Origin: Favolaschia claudopus
Taxonomy: Eukaryota; Basidiomycota; Agaricomycetes; Agaricales; Mycenaceae
Assembly (NCBI GenBank): GCA_037176885.1
Contig: JAWWNJ010000066.1
Coordinates: 186,001-250,000 of the forward strand
Direction: 5' to 3'
Length of the DNA: 64,000 nucleotides
Shown here: positions 1-9,914 of the stretch, one piece after another
How positions within the stretch are numbered: the stretch's first letter is position 1
Layout: each line of letters opens with the position of its first letter
Notes under the pieces: model-generated
Told to the model about the DNA's origin: nothing
The model's input: only the letters and a program-made list of their open reading frames with translations
Databases searched by the model: none
Program-made: the position numbers and the translations under genes

Positions 1-394
1 GCCGAGAGCGTGAGAGGAAAATTCAAACAAATATGCATAAATTGGTATCTTGCCAGCTGCACTCTTCCGTCTCATTGTCAATGCTCATCGATGCATCATC
101 ATCTCTTGCAGATGGGCACTCTGTCTATACCTTTTGTTGCTTATGTACGCGGAATACGCGCCGGTAAACAGGTCGAGCGGGAAGGGAAATATCATTATCA
201 GGTGACCGCGTCAGCACTGCTCTGCTCCCTAACGTCGAACGCTCTTGTCCTCAACCACCACCATCGAGGCATCCGTCTATTCTGAGGACGCTCCCAGCTG
301 CTCCTTGATCATCTCTCTGCTCTTGCTCTTAATCACCGCCGTACATAGCAATCTACGCGCAAACCGAGACACATACTTACTACCACTTCATATC
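1..394. other. upstream region, no supported gene
   Basis: Left edge of the window up to the LRR gene start. Short open frames exist on the plus strand, but they have no recognisable domain and no convincing splice continuation. The last 100-150 bases probably hold the promoter and 5' UTR of the LRR gene; I see no clear TATA box. Confidence 0.5.
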
Positions 395-1999
395 ATGTTC
401 GACGACCATGACGCGCCTTGGTCTTCCAGCTCGTCTCCTCCATCATCACCGACTGTATATGTTGACTCTTCGCCCTCCCCTGCTCCGTATCACGACGTTG
501 ACGCGTCAAGCGACTACGGCGACGTAGATTCGTTACGCGTATCAGCTTTGCAGGACCCGTTCGCGGCGTCGGCGAAGAGCGAGTCTTGGAGGGTGCCGGA
601 CTATGAGAAAGGGAAGAAGATGCGCCGGCAGGAGTCGCCAGAATCTCCTTCCCGTGTTCGCACCAAGAAACCTCGGCTCCTCAGCCCTGAATCATCTTTC
701 GGGACGCTCTCGTCGTCTCCTCCTCTTCCTCGCCCTATGCTCCCAAGCAAGGAAGACGTGGAGCAAGACATATGGAACGGGGCAATTGATAGACTCTATC
801 AAGTAAGGAACGGGACCGTCGATCTCAGGTAACACTTTTGCTGTACATGAACCGACAAAACTGACGTTGAACTTCAAGCGATTCCGGGGTCACTTCCCTC
901 TCCGATCACACTATTCAAGAGCTCTTCAGCTATTTTTCCCTTCCGGATCGCGGCGAGAATTTAGACTCTCCAAATCCAGCGCCGCTTCAATTTCCCTCAT
1001 TCTCTAACTTCAAACGGAGTTACACGGCCCCTGCAGTGCTCTCTCGCGATCGCCCGGGCTTGCAACTGCATCTCTCCCGCTGCCAAATCTCCAGACTGCC
1101 CATTCGTTTCTTCGCCTTGAAACAGCTGACCATTCTCGTTTTGCGTAGGTTTCCTGCTTGTGTGTATAAACGAGATGCTAACCTCGACGGCAGGAAACAA
1201 TATGCTTGAGACCCTGCCACCTGAGATATCTCAACTGACAAACTTGCTTGAGCTTAATATATCTGGCAACCAACTGGCTTATCTGCCGTCAGAGCTGTTC
1301 AGCATGAAACTGGAACATCTATGGGTTTTCCCGGGCAACAAGTTCATAGAAAAGCCTGATGCAGAGAAGTCTGTTGAAGAGCCGCTTGCTGCACGCTCGT
1401 CCTCATCGAATCAGTTGTTCCCTCGAGAGAAATCGCGCGGGCGCGTTGCGATCTCCGACACCGTCAGCACCTCTTCTAGTCGCATCCCTACGCTCGTCGA
1501 GTTGTGCTTTCGAGTGCTCTTCTCAACAGATGTCGGGGCACCTACAAAGCGTCAAATTATTCAAACGTATTATATGCTCCCCCTTCCTGATCCCGATCAT
1601 GTTATCCCTCCCCTCATACGCCGGACCTTCCACGCGATTCATCGAGGGAGTGTCGTCGCCGACACTACTCTAATCGAGGACGAACCACCCAGCCTTGGGG
1701 TCTGTCCCTCTCCCCGTCACGGTGACCGACAATCTGTCTTCTTGACTCCTGCCGAAGAAAGATTCACATGGGAGGCAGTTGTCGCTGGTGAGGAGGTCGG
1801 GGGATACGTACCCATACGGTGGCGTGGTTGTTCGTCAGGGTGCCTGGACTTTTTGGGCAGCGCTGAGGCCGGGAAGAAGTCTCCTCCATTGATTCGAGAG
1901 GAGCTTGAGGTCAGTGACGCTGATCCTGGTGATGTGGTACAGCAGGTGCAGCTGAACAAAGATGGGTTTGGGGAGGAGGATTTTGACGACGATGAGTGA
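395..1999 (+). CDS. leucine-rich repeat protein (about 500 aa)
   Basis: Three exons: 395-828, 879-1144 and 1194-1999, joined by 50- and 49-nt GT-AG introns; the total gives 500 residues plus stop. The N-terminal third is Ser/Pro-rich and low complexity with a basic patch (KKMRR, RTKKPR), possibly a nuclear signal. The middle holds about three LRRs: the second intron splits a repeat, and splicing restores LRNNMLETLPPEI followed by LLELNISGNQLAYLPSELF. The C-terminal part (VPIRWRGCSSGCLDFL) is like that seen in fungal LRR proteins of unknown role, and the tail is acidic (EEDFDDDE). LRRs suggest a binding scaffold; partner and process cannot be read from the sequence. An in-frame open stretch extends upstream of 395, but the ATG at 395 opens the low-complexity region and is the simplest start. 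Confidence 0.8.
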
Positions 2000-2134
2000 C
2001 AAATGTATTACTGTACTGCTTTAGGCGACTTTCAGCCGTTGGAAATCAATCCAAGGAAAGATCCAACAACAATTCGAGATGCAGCACATCCGGACTGGAT
2101 ACTGTCACTGACACTAACACATCTAATGGACATT

Positions 2135-3579
2135 CTATCTCATCGGTACATGATCTCTCAGCCACTTTATAGTCTCCTCGTTCGCATTCAACAGCGGATC
2201 CAACCCGCCGAACTCCCAAGATTGAGCGATGGGGCCTTGGTCAGGTAAATGTGGAGGGAATATCGACAAAGCTGCAAGAGATAGATAAGTGTGATATGGG
2301 TCTGCCAACTCGTCAGTCCCAGAATCATGAACGAAAACAGCAAGCTGACCTGGTGTTTCGTCTGGCATTTTAGCAATTCCACCAAACTTGAATTGACAGC
2401 GCGAGATGAAATTTGCGTGCGACTCGGCGTCGATTAGGTCCACCGCGCCGAGAATCTGAAGTAAAGTGTGTACGAGAAGCCTCTGAATGCGGATATTCAA
2501 ACCTTGAGCGCTGCGCCGCACCAAAAGCTGTAGCACGCGTCCGCCGGTTTGCCAGTACGGCCACAGAATCCACCGGATCCATGTTGATTGTGAATGAGCC
2601 AGTGTATCGACTTTTCTCGTTGTTCCCGAGATAAAGGCAAAACACCTTCTGCTCGAGGGGCAAGGTGCAGAGACGCCAGCGCGATATATGTCGGTCCGCC
2701 TGTAAGGATTGTCAGATTGACTTGTGTACTAGAGCGATCCACTCACCGGACGCTTCGCAAAACGAAGCCTGGCCGTAACCCCCTTCATACGTCTAACAGG
2801 AGATAAGCGAGCTTCAAAATAACGGGTGGATCCGTACTCTGCACGTCTCGATAAACTTGAGAGCTTGCTCGACGTTGACCCCAGACCAGTCGTCGAGCAT
2901 ATCGCAGATGCAAAAGGCACAGTATAGCGTGCGCAAATCGGTTTCGCCGTTTCCGGGAACGATAGAGAAACTGTTGGCTGTTGGAATTGCGACAACAAGA
3001 TAAAACGTCCTGACCTTCCATCGTCTCGCTGGCATGCACGTACAAATTTCACAAGGCCAGCACGGTCTAATTTCGAAAAGTCATCCCGCAGAATGGCCAA
3101 GGCGAGCAAAGCCGTGTAGGTCATGACGAGATGAGGACCGTTGTAGTCTGTATACGGTTTCTGCGCGCTCTTAGCCGACGACGATGCAGCAGAAGGAAAC
3201 CAACCGGAGTCGAAGAGTCCGGGGTGGCGAACGGACTGGGTCTAAATCCAGTGCCGTGAACACCTTCTGAGGGGAAGTCAGGATTTGGAGCCCGGCTTTG
3301 AGGCACGAGGATAGCGACGTGTCTGCTGCTCCCATATCCATTCCTTCCATGATATGCGCTCCCGTTCCGTCGTTTTCGCTTGTACGGCGCCGAGTAGATC
3401 AAGCGACCCCAGACAGTAGAAAATCAGAGCCAGCCTAAGAGTCGGTCAGGATTGTGGTTCCGTGCAGTAGATCCAGCATGCCGAGAAGAATCCAGCTCTG
3501 ATTGAGACGCAGGCAGGCCAGACAGACAGCGGTTTACATGGCCGATGTGTCCCCCTCGTGCAAGTTTTGGGAGATTCAT
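2135..3579 (-). CDS. CDC43: protein geranylgeranyltransferase type I, beta subunit
   Basis: Catalytic subunit of GGTase-I, which attaches geranylgeranyl to C-terminal CaaL cysteines of Rho/Cdc42-type GTPases in the cytosol. The order of segments matches the family: HIGHVNRCLSGLP, then LALIFYCLGSLDLLG and WKEWIWEQQ, then PHLVMTYTALLALAILRDD, VKFVRACQRDDG, GGFCGRTGKPADACYSFWCG (zinc/substrate region) and a C-terminal DPYHTYLSLAALS...GGLDPLLN. At least six short introns are needed. The first (3435-3481) appears to start with GC instead of GT; removing it joins LDSSR to LALIFYC exactly as in homologues. Introns near 3267-3306 and 3188-3231 are very short (40 and 44 nt) and less certain. The start ATG at 3579 gives MNLPKLARGG just before the first conserved segment. 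Convergent with the LRR gene. Confidence 0.88.
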
Positions 3580-4205
3580 GGAAAGTTGCTTTACTTACGT
3601 GATCGATCAAAACTGGACTTGACCGCTTCACCAACAGTGGCAGAAGCTTTTTGGCTGCAAGTAGTGTCTCCCTGGCTTGTTACACTTCGTCTGGCGACAG
3701 TTTTCTCTCTGATTTGGCAATAGAGGGTCCATACATCGTTCTCGGAGCAGCCACTGTTTGAAAAATAAACAAAAGACCGGAACCACCAATGGTGAAGCGG
3801 TCATCCTACGTTCGTAGTTACTCCGGTCAAACCTCAACTCTGGCTAAACATTGGACAAAGCTTAACATCCTCTCACTGTTGACTTCTTGCTGGTTCGGTA
3901 GTGCGCCCTCCCTCGCCCGAGCCGCGGTCATCTGCTTCAGACATTGTCGGCTCTAACGACTGCGCTCAATTCCTGTTTTCTCCAGAAACTCTATGCTGCC
4001 AGGCACCTCAACGCGCACTCCACCACTCACATCTAGATAGTCACTCCGTCGCCCAATACCTAACCCATGCTTCGACATCCTCCGCTTTGAAATATACCAA
4101 ATTGGGAAATCTTCAAAATATCGCATCAAATTTTGATGTGAGCTCTTTCCCCGCTTCCTACGCGCTTTTTACCACTCCAGCGCACCTTCTTCTACTCTTC
4201 CCAGC
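3580..4205. other. intergenic region with a tRNA relic
   Basis: Between the GGTase-I beta start and the tRNA-Gly gene. A plus-strand open frame at about 3901-4218 is Ser/Leu/His-rich, has no domain and runs into the tRNA, so I do not call it. The only structured element seen is the tRNA-like fragment at 3785-3806. Confidence 0.5.
3785..3806 (+). repeat. tRNA-Gly 5'-half relic
   Basis: This stretch matches the 5' part of the tRNA-Gly at 4206 (acceptor strand, A-box, D-arm) at about 20 of 22 positions. It includes the perfect A-box TGGTGAAGCGG. The following bases do not form the anticodon stem of tRNA-Gly, and no B-box follows. It is most simply a partial duplicate of the downstream tRNA gene. 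Confidence 0.6.
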
Positions 4206-4319
4206 ACACCAATGGTGAAGCGGTTATCATGCTTGCCTTCCACGAAAATTCTCACGTGACTCACGTGATTAAAACGTGACTTGTAGCAAGCGGCAGGGGT
4301 TCGACTCCCCTTTGGTGTA
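4206..4319 (+). tRNA. tRNA-Gly (anticodon TCC) with 42-nt intron
   Basis: All arms fold by eye. Acceptor ACACCAA (4206-4212) pairs perfectly with TTGGTGT (4312-4318), and the discriminator is A4319. D-stem GTGA/TCAT; anticodon stem CTTGC (4232-4236) with GCAAG (4286-4290); T-stem AGGGG/CCCCT around loop TTCGACT. The anticodon TCC lies at 4239-4241. The A-box TGGTGAAGCGG and B-box GGTTCGACTCC match the Pol III consensus. The intron, after position 37, is 4243-4284 and carries two TCACGTGA palindromes. It is followed at once by a T-run terminator. Confidence 0.93.
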
Positions 4320-4327
4320 TTTTTTTT
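4320..4327 (+). terminator. Pol III T-run terminator of tRNA-Gly
   Basis: An uninterrupted run of T residues follows the tRNA discriminator base directly, as expected for RNA polymerase III termination. Confidence 0.85.
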
Positions 4328-4936
4328 CAACCGAGAAGGCGCTTCTAAGTTGTTTTCAGGTCACTTTTTCGACTCCGACCACCCCAAGTTGAGTAATAGC
4401 AGCAAGCAAGACGAGCGCACCCAAACCCTGAGTTTGAGCTTTTTAGCCCTGGAATTCCAATCAAGTCGTAAATTTACTCGTCATGTATCTCTTGGATGGA
4501 TCCCCGTTCAGAGGTCCTAAATTTCGGATGGAATCTAGTATTTCGATGGTTCCTCTTGGGTTCCTCGACTAAATTTTAGATGGCTAGGTTGCCGCTTAAC
4601 TGAAACTAATTCAAAGTTTAGGCATCAATGCAAACCCAACAGCTCAATTATCAATTTGTCCGCAGACTCGACTCTCCTGATCCTACTCCGCTCGAGCAGC
4701 TCTAACTCATCATAGCGCTGGAAAATCCTGCGGACCGATGTATCGCAAAACCTCCATCAAGTAGTCAGCGACCGGTTGAGTCACCCACATCTCTTTAGCC
4801 CAACAAGGGACTCAGTCAAAACTACGCGTTACATAACATACAGGAAAGTGCCAGATAGAGACATGAATGCGTAGAGTAAAGATAAATATTATGCAAAATG
4901 AGCGTGTGCGATGCAGAACATGGCAGAAAAAAGCGT
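4328..4936. other. intergenic region, nothing recognised
   Basis: About 600 bases between the tRNA and the 3' end of the Bud6 gene. No long open frame, no RNA-like fold and no repeat seen. The right end probably includes the Bud6 3' UTR. Confidence 0.5.
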
Positions 4937-7900
4937 TCATGAAACGTCTCCAAACTCGGACACCCCTCCTCCGTTGAACATCGCCTTCAGCGTTTGTTCG
5001 TTTCTCTTCTGTCGTACCCTCTCGGTTTCCTCCGCGCCGCCAGTCATCTTGAGCTTCTTCCCAGCAACAAAGTCGGTCAGCTCCGCTTGCATCTCGTCCG
5101 ACCTGCTTGCCAGCTCCTTCTCCCGAGTCTTTTGGCTCGCCTCGATGGCCTTCATCCGCCGTTCAGGATCGACAGCCGCGCCACGTATTTCCATCATAAC
5201 GGTACTCAAACCACCGTGCCCTTCCTCGGGAGGAGGTGGCCTGAAACCTTTCCTTCCGCCGCGATTGCCAATTGAGCCGGGACCCCGGATGCTGACAATC
5301 TTTTCAACGTGTCCGTACACCTCTGCGAGCGCCTTGTGATCTTCCAATAGATCCTCGAGGAACTGCTCCTGGTGCGTGAGGAATCCCTGCTCGTCGACGA
5401 TATTCTGCAATTCCTCCTCCCATGTCTTCTTCCACATCGGCTTGATCGTATTGATGTGCTCCTTCAGACTCTCCAGCTCCGCCGCAACACTCTCGATGTC
5501 CTTCTTGACATTCTTGAAATACAGCGGCTTGGGAGTGATCTGCCGCTTAATCACGTCGTCCTTGACGCCCTCGACGATGTCTTGGAGTTTCTCTACCTCC
5601 GTCAGCACGTTCTGACTGCGAGTATCCAGCTTCTTCTTGCCCGTATCGATGTAGCCCCTGGCCCCACCGACATTAGCACTGGCAAGCTGTTTGACCGATT
5701 GCGTCTGGCTCCGAAGCGAACCCAACGAATCTTTCGTCGACTTCATGAACTCCGTATACAGCTGTCGCATAACCCCCAAGTCTCGTCGTAGATTCTGCAC
5801 TTCGTCAAATTGAGTCTTGAGATCCGTGACAACGCGAGATGAATAATCTGATAACAAAGAGCCGCCTGTTATTTGCGGTTGCAGCGACTGGCCGGTGATC
5901 TGAGGCTGCACCGGTGGAATTGGAGTCGGCGGGTTTTTCAACGAGGAACCCTCGCCGACGAATCGGGAAAGTCGGCGAGCAACGGTTTGGAATTGACGGT
6001 CGGACGGTCGCATGGGCGCAGGAGTACTCTCGGCCAAAGGTTGTCCAACGATCGAAGGCAGGTGTACGGATTGCCTATTGTTGTTGACCGCTGTTTTGAG
6101 ATCTTTGATGTCCTGCGATAGATGCGAGATCTGAGCGTCTATGTGCTGTTTGATCTGGTCGAGAGCTGTTGGACGAAATTAAACATCAAGACACAATCAC
6201 GAGTTCGCAGAACGTACGCTCGATATTTAAAGAGAGCAAACACCTCTCTTTGACTTCTTCCATATCCTCCAGCTCATATTGGACTCCGCTGGACGGATCA
6301 CGGATGTATATGGCAGGGAAATTCTCAAGACCTGGGTTGTACGAGAATTTGTCGACGAACAGTACCCGAAGCGAAGCAAAGGAGAGGCGCGTGTCAACCG
6401 TCACCTTTTTCACTTCTCTTCCTAGCTGTAGGAAAACAGTGACGCGAGAAGGATCCTGCGACGCGACAGCAACATCTGAAGCAGACTGTTCAACGGGAGA
6501 TGGCGTATGGAGAATAGGTTCGGGAGTTCGAGCTGGAGTCGCAGGAAGAGGGGGTACGGGGGGTGTCCCAGCGGGCTCTTGACGGCGCTCCGGTGTGCCA
6601 ACAGGGCTTGTCCGAGACCGTGAATTGCTCCTTCCTAAAGGAGGAGCGACCGGTTCCTCGTCGTCTACCTCAGTGAGCACGGCGAGATCACCTGGTGTGA
6701 GCGTCGATCCAGCGGCTAACGATCGCCTGTTGGCAGCGCCAGCACCAGTTCGCGTAGAACGCTCCCGTGTTGCCGGAGCACCTGTCATTTTCGAAATGTT
6801 ATATGTCGAAAAACGCTTCGACGCCCGACGTTCCAAGGTGTCATTCTTTTTCAGAGCAGCAAGGGAATTCTGCACAGCAGGCGCCTGAAGAGCATCTATG
6901 GGTGGCGTGTCTGGTGGAGGTGAAGCGGTGCCATTGACGCGGTCGAGATCCGGGCTGGGACTCGAAGGCTCAACCACAACCGCTGGAGTGTTGAGTGGCT
7001 TATCCACCAACGAATAGCGCTTTACGCTGGGCGGTACACTTGGTGCGGGTGGTGGCACTTGTGTTTGGTCGTTGGGAGAGTTTGAGGCAATTTGGTGTTG
7101 ATCTTGGAAGGAATCAGCAGGAGGCGGATCAATGGGAGGCGGGACTGTTCGCGCTTTGCGGGACTGCGAATCAGTGCGCGGAAAGTCTTCTGGGTCCGGG
7201 GTAGTGTCAGGTTCAGCAGGCTGTTCTGTGATTGAGGGCGCAAATCCTCCCACAAATGCATCGAGGGAACCACTATTATTCAGCGGCGAGCCATTGAGAG
7301 AAGGGGAAGCAGGGTCCCTGCGTCGACTAGACTGCTGTGCACTTCTACGCGAAGAGGTACTATCTCTATCTCGTAGGGTAGTGGTGGGAGTGGGGGGAGT
7401 TCCTTCACCTTCCGTGAAGTTTGTCCGAGAGAGCTGGGAGCGATGAGATCCCTCTCGGCGCGAGCGCGAAGAGCGGCTCTCGCGATCTCCGGAGTGCTCA
7501 GACCGATGGCGCTGATCAGAGACTATGCGTCGGTAGATAGACTGCTTGCCGCGAAGGCCTTGCAGCAAATTCGTTATTATTTGCCGCACGGTGGGGAGGT
7601 AAAGCTCAAGATTATCGGCAGTAGCATCTTCCGCTAGGCATTGCTCCAATACGTTTCGTAGGTCATCCGGAACGGTCATTAGTTCACTTGATAGAGCGAC
7701 TTTGTCAAAAACAATCAATGAACCAGAGATTGTGATATGACGCACCTCATATCGATATTGAAAGCTGCAAATGCAGCGACTGCAGCATTGAAGTCGTTTC
7801 CCAGCCGAACGTACACGTCGCTGACATTAGTTTCGTCAATCTTCAGTAAACTCCATTGCGTGAGCGACTCGAGAAGTTGCTTGATGGACACAAGTAGACG

Positions 7901-8113
7901 AGTCACTGCAGATTCAACGGCAGGCTGCCCCGAAGTCAACTAGGATCCCAGAGTAGGATACATATCGGAACACACATGTGCAGCACTTCTGGAGCCTCCG
8001 CGTTCACTCCTGCTTGAGGTCGAGTGGGTTGAAGACGACGACATGTTGGTCTCGCGCCGTGAGCTGGAGCTTCCGGCGGCTGGATTTGAAGGCAAAGTAG
8101 ACCTATTAGACAT
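4937..8113 (-). CDS. BUD6: Bud6/Aip3-type actin-interacting polarity protein
   Basis: Bud6 binds actin monomers and assists formins in actin-cable nucleation at sites of polarised growth. The N-terminal segment VESAVTRLLVSIKQLLESL and the block LMTVPDDLRNVLEQCLAED are family signatures. A long Ser/Pro/Arg-rich spacer with many RS and SR runs follows. Then comes the Aip3 core, starting at VFLQLGREVKKVTVD and continuing through LRVLFVDKFSYNPG to the coiled-coil half (LKTQFDEVQNLRRDLGVMRQ, WKKTWEEELQNIVDEQGFL), which ends near SEFGDVS. Introns lie near 7944 (51 nt; joins SAAH to PAVES), near 7700 (joins NIDMS to ELMTVPDD) and near 6165-6215. The start at 8113 (MSNRSTLPS) is the first ATG of the frame; a second Met follows 23 residues later. 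Its start lies 113 bp from the divergent F-box gene. Confidence 0.92.
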
Positions 8114-8226
8114 GGGAGTTACAGTTGAAGCCACTGGACGCGCGGTACATAGAATCGCACAGAAAGTGTGTGCTGTGACTGAGGTCACTCCGGTCACAGA
8201 GCAATTTCTCCTTCTCCGCTCATTGT

Positions 8227-9772
8227 ATGAGGTGAATCTCATGCCTGCTACTGCTACGATCTTTCTACACCATTGACACGACTGAACAGAAAACATTCAG
8301 ACTTCAATGGCCATTCCCCTTCACTCGGTTTGCCGACCGAAGTCCTTGCCGAAATCTTCGAGTTCGCATGTCCACTAACAGTCTCACATGTCTGCCGCCT
8401 CTGGCGCAACATCGCAATCAGCCTCCCCAGACTTTGGGCTGACAATATTGACTATCACCACGACCACACCGAGCTTGTCCAAGAACAGTTACGCCGCGCA
8501 TTCAAATTTCCTGTAGCGATCAAACTTCATTCTCCCATGAATTATCATCGTGGCATCCAGAACCTTCATCTCGCATTAACAACATCCGCCGTTCACACTC
8601 TCGACATTCAGGGCCCTCCGCAAATGTTTGACGAGATCTGGCCCAACTTGGATGCATCTGTACTCCAAAACCTCTCCCTCTTTATCCCCTGGGTTCGAAT
8701 GCCCCAAAATACTCCCTACCCTGGGCCCGATTTCGAGCTGCGTGCTCCACAGCTTCGCTCAGTGTCATTGTCCAATTTCGTTGTTTCTTGGGATGCCACG
8801 ATTCTCACCAACCTGACGCGTCTCCGTCTTCATTTGTCCACCTCGCAGTTTGCCCCACCGATGTCTCAAATTCTTGAAATGTTATCTTGCTCTCCCAAGC
8901 TATTGGAGCTCAATCTCATCCATGTAATCGAAGCTTCTTCTCGACTTCCATCTTCCGAGTCAGTTGCTGTTGTCGCTTTGTCCCACCTTGCAGCATTCGT
9001 TCTCGACGAAGACATAAGAAACACTGTGTTCCTTTTGCGTCACCTTGTAGTCCCAGCTGCCTGCGCACTCACACTCAAAGTCTTTCATCGGACTCAACAC
9101 GAACTCTCTGATTTAGGGAGTTCGATTCGCGCGTCTCCGCCAATGGTCAGGCTCTGCGTGGAAGGAGAACCGACCTCGATCGTTATTCGAGGATATGCCG
9201 AATCTGGCTCCGCTAGCCCTCACAGACAGATCGCCTTGCGCACCCGTGCAGGATATTCCGCGAAAGAAATTGCGTCCATAGCAGGAGCGTTTCTAGAGTC
9301 TTCCACGCTCACCACAGCGACTACCCTTGAACTCATTTTCCCAAATCCTCATTCTGCAGCTATTCCTATCGAAGGGTGGCAGGTATGCCTCGAAAGCTTC
9401 GAGGCAGTGAAATCCTTCGTGGTCAAACCCACCACTCCACACAACTTGCTCATGGCGCTCAGTCAATCTACACAGATCCTCCTCCCTCGATTACGAAATC
9501 TCGAGCTTCAGAGACTCGATTCTTGTGCCAAATGTCTAGTCGACAGCGGAAAATCGGCTGGAACTCGTCTAGGGAGTTGGTGGCAGAAAATCGAAGTAAT
9601 CGACGTAGCCGAGACAGCAGTCCTCGAAGCACTCTTGATCTGTTTGCAAACTCGGCAGCAGCTGGGGTCCAAAATTCACAGCCTTCGCATAACTCATAAC
9701 GGACAATGGTCTGCAGAGGATCTGGCGCCGCTTCACTCCGTGGTTAACAATATATCTTGCTGTATCTTGTAG
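8227..9772 (+). CDS. F-box protein
   Basis: Substrate-receptor type protein for an SCF ubiquitin ligase. The F-box is at the N terminus: LGLPTEVLAEIFEFACPLTV followed by SHVCRLWRNIAISLPRLW. The rest (about 440 aa) is Leu-rich with weak LRR-like spacing (LSLFIPW, LTNLTRLRLHLS, LELNLIHV), typical of the large, variable F-box families of agaricomycetes; the substrate is unknown. The long frame contains no ATG before the F-box. A 5-nt first exon (ATGAG, 8227-8231) with a good GTGAAT donor and the acceptor CTGAACAG (intron 8232-8289) gives MRKHSDFNGH and a 495-aa protein, and I prefer that. The stop codon lies in the first unit of a 27-29 bp tandem repeat. Confidence 0.82.
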
Positions 9773-9834
9773 TTGATCATATTCCTTGCTGTATTTTGTA
9801 GTTGCCGATATTCCTTGCTGTGTCTTGTACTTCA
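9752..9834 (+). repeat. three-unit tandem repeat, 27-29 bp
   Basis: Units at about 9752-9778, 9779-9807 and 9808-9834 share the pattern ATAT-(C)CTTGCTGT-TTGTAGTTG with a few changes. The first unit encodes the last residues and stop codon of the F-box protein; the others lie in its 3' flank. Confidence 0.8.
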
Positions 9835-9914
9835 AATGTAGCATCTTGAGATAGTCAAAGCATATTGCACAACATCCAACCTCACCCTATCGTACACGCT
9901 TCTAAGCAAAGCCA

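Noticed and set aside
3901..4218. 105-codon plus-strand open frame before the tRNA
   Set aside because: No domain, low-complexity Ser/His/Leu content, and it overlaps the tRNA 5' end.
8043..8276. Plus-strand open frame across the Bud6 N terminus
   Set aside because: It is the antisense shadow of the Bud6 first exon.
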